DNA from: Clostridia bacterium
GTDB lineage: Bacteria > Bacillota > Clostridia > Oscillospirales > CAG-272
Reading direction: 5' to 3'
DNA length: 33,851 nucleotides
NCBI GenBank assembly: GCA_017463485.1
Contig: JAFTPD010000018.1
Coordinates: 1 to 33,851, forward strand
The first letter of the stretch is position 1; each line of letters begins with the position of its first letter. This document shows positions 33,178 to 33,851 of the stretch, piece by piece. The position numbers were made by a program, and so were the translations under genes. The notes below the pieces were generated by a model. It was not told where the DNA came from. It did no database searches and worked only from the letters and a program-made list of their open reading frames with translations.

Positions 33178-33386
33178 GCTCAACAAATCAAATAATCAAA
33201 AGGTGTAGTTTCTTACAAGGGATAATTGTACCTTTTTTCCCATATCCTAATTTTTGAATTTGGCAAAAATGCAAATTCCGTAAATTAGGATGTAGAAACT
33301 ATTCCCGTTCTGATTTGATTTGTTGAGCGACAAATCGGAGTTTGCGTTTTTCGGGCGGCAACTTCGGTTGTCGCTCTTTTTATTTT
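33178..33386 (+). ncRNA. Structured leader/sRNA with variable stems, cassette 1
   Basis: The expected start site falls at the outer stem. P1: 33178-33193 with 33313-33328 (16 bp, perfect). P2: TAGTTTCT/AGAAACTA (33206-33213 with 33294-33301). P3: ATCCTAATTT/AAATTAGGAT (33244-33253 with 33282-33291). P4: GAATTT/AAATTC (33256-33261 with 33273-33278) around GGCAAAAATGC. The 3' end is a terminator: GCGGCAAC-TTCG-GTTGTCGC (33355-33374) plus a T-tract. A rival pairing AGCGACAA (33326-33333) with TTGTCGCT (33368-33375) would disrupt the terminator. No known riboswitch core is recognised. Confidence 0.7.
33355..33386 (+). terminator. UUCG-capped terminator, cassette 1
   Basis: An 8 bp stem with one G-T pair and a TTCG loop is followed by TCTTTTTATTTT, 21 nt before the SLOG-like ATG. 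It lies inside the cassette, so it would stop transcription before the gene unless read through. Confidence 0.82.
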
Positions 33387-33406
33387 ACCAATGGAGGAAT
33401 TTCGTT

Positions 33407-33493
33407 ATGACAATTACATTCTGCGGACACGGAGATTATGTGAGAAACGCCGAGGACGAACAAAAAGTTCTTGAAATACTTGAACGGGGGTAA
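33407..33493 (+). pseudogene. Truncated SLOG-like ORF, 28 codons
   Basis: An ATG with GGAGG 9 nt upstream starts MTITFCGHGDYVRNAEDEQK and stops at TAA after EILERG. The start resembles the N-terminus of clostridial SLOG (Rossmann-like nucleotide-ligand-sensing) proteins, normally well over 100 residues. The rest is missing, so this is a broken gene or a short peptide kept for regulation. Its first 46 nt are identical to the start of the next copy. Confidence 0.55.
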
Positions 33494-33536
33494 TATCTAA
33501 TAAATCACCGACACAAAAAATTTTCCCGTTTTCCTG

Positions 33537-33565
33537 TTTACTTTTGTAAAAATATGTGATATAAT
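33537..33565 (+). promoter_or_regulatory. Promoter of RNA-SLOG cassette 2
   Basis: TTTACT (33537-33542), 17 bp, TATAAT (33560-33565); sequence identical to cassette 1 over 37 nt. Confidence 0.82.
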
Positions 33566-33570
33566 GAAAA

Positions 33571-33785
33571 CGCCAAACAAATTTAATAGTAAAATCAATG
33601 GTATTATTTTCCGTATGGAATAGCTGTACCTTTTTTTAGGCATAATCCCCCTATAAATTTGGCAAAAGCGCAAATTTCCCGGGGTGATTATGGTAGTAAT
33701 ACCTTCATTCTATTAAATTTGTTTGGCGACAAATCGGAGTTTGCGTTTTTCGGGCGGCAACTTCGGTTGTCGCTCTTTTTATTTT
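33571..33785 (+). ncRNA. Structured leader/sRNA with variable stems, cassette 2
   Basis: P1: 33571-33589 with 33710-33728 (19 bp, perfect). P2: GGTATTA/TAATACC (33600-33606 with 33697-33703). P3: CATAATC/GATTATG (33641-33647 with 33686-33692), continued by C-G pairs after one mismatch. P4: AAATTT/AAATTT (33655-33660 with 33672-33677) around GGCAAAAGCGC. Sequence differs from cassette 1 in all of these stems while pairing is kept; GTACCTTTTTT and AATTTGGCAAAA are shared. The terminator is at 33754-33773 plus T-tract, with the competing GCGACAA/TTGTCGC pairing. Confidence 0.7.
33754..33785 (+). terminator. UUCG-capped terminator, cassette 2
   Basis: GCGGCAAC (33754-33761), TTCG, GTTGTCGC (33766-33773) and a T-tract; identical to cassette 1. 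Confidence 0.82.
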
Positions 33786-33805
33786 ACCAATGGAGGAATT
33801 TCGTT

Positions 33806-33851
33806 ATGACAATTACATTCTGCGGACACGGAGATTATGTGAGAAACGCCG
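33806..33851 (+). CDS. SLOG-like protein, only the N-terminus in window
   Basis: The frame starts MTITFCGHGDYVRNA and runs off the right edge after 15 codons, so it may be full length, truncated like copy 1, or part of a longer array. The TFCGH start resembles SLOG/DUF1273-type proteins, which are proposed to bind nucleotide-derived ligands. With so few residues the family call is tentative. GGAGG precedes the ATG, itself downstream of an intrinsic terminator. Confidence 0.5.
   Translation, partial: MTITFCGHGDYVRNA

Noticed and set aside
33135-33851. Retron or OMEGA-type RNA
   Set aside because: No reverse transcriptase, TnpB or IscB gene in reach, and the RNA ends in an ordinary UUCG terminator before a SLOG-like gene. 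The right edge limits this judgement.

Overview
The window looks like a chromosome segment from an uncultured gut-type member of the Clostridia (Firmicutes). Reasons: strong AGGAGG ribosome-binding sites; many housekeeping promoters of the form TTGACA-17-TATAAT; TTG and GTG starts; a long-form HPF; UppP next to a clostridial toprim protein; a flotillin/NfeD pair; and short palindromic repeat families typical of such genomes. The taxonomic call is inference; no rRNA is present.

Layout. 1-3.5 kb: a radical SAM gene cut by the left edge, then an HxlR regulator with a CrtC/AttH lipocalin-like protein, then an XRE/zinc-ribbon regulator. 3.6-3.8 kb: tRNA-Pro and tRNA-Lys. 4.0-6.5 kb: an alpha/beta hydrolase convergent with an orphan ABC-type binding lipoprotein. 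6.7-10.8 kb: U32/TrhP-like protein, uppP, toprim protein (one operon) and pfkA. 10.9-11.5 kb: a gene-free block of nested inverted repeats. 11.5-17 kb: flavodoxin-like protein, hpf, ligA, amidase, rsmI and a small membrane protein. 17.1-20.6 kb: two tRNA-Leu genes whose 3' ends are mirrored in long perfect palindromes, a lipoprotein, a membrane-anchored hydrolase, and an unidentified structured RNA ahead of tRNA-Leu(CAG). 20.6-24.4 kb: flotillin, NfeD, a DUF1836 regulator and two unknown genes.

From about 24.4 kb the window becomes accessory in character. A tight three-gene operon encodes a TerB_N-like protein, a BrxD-like P-loop ATPase and a DEIH helicase. This matches the three-gene Shango anti-phage system (SngA, SngB, SngC); a PatB/MalY-type C-S lyase follows 16 bp later. 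After a small membrane protein comes about 1.1 kb of palindromic repeats.

The most unusual object is at the right edge: two tandem cassettes of about 395 bp. Each has an identical promoter, then a variable 155-160 nt region that keeps the same nested stems through compensatory base changes, then an identical 126 nt block with an intrinsic terminator (plus a competing antiterminator-like pairing), an RBS and the start of a SLOG-like gene (MTITFCGH...). The first gene copy stops after 28 codons; the second runs off the window. This constant-variable-constant design looks like a structured leader or small RNA under selection for fold rather than sequence, and I do not recognise it as a named RNA family.
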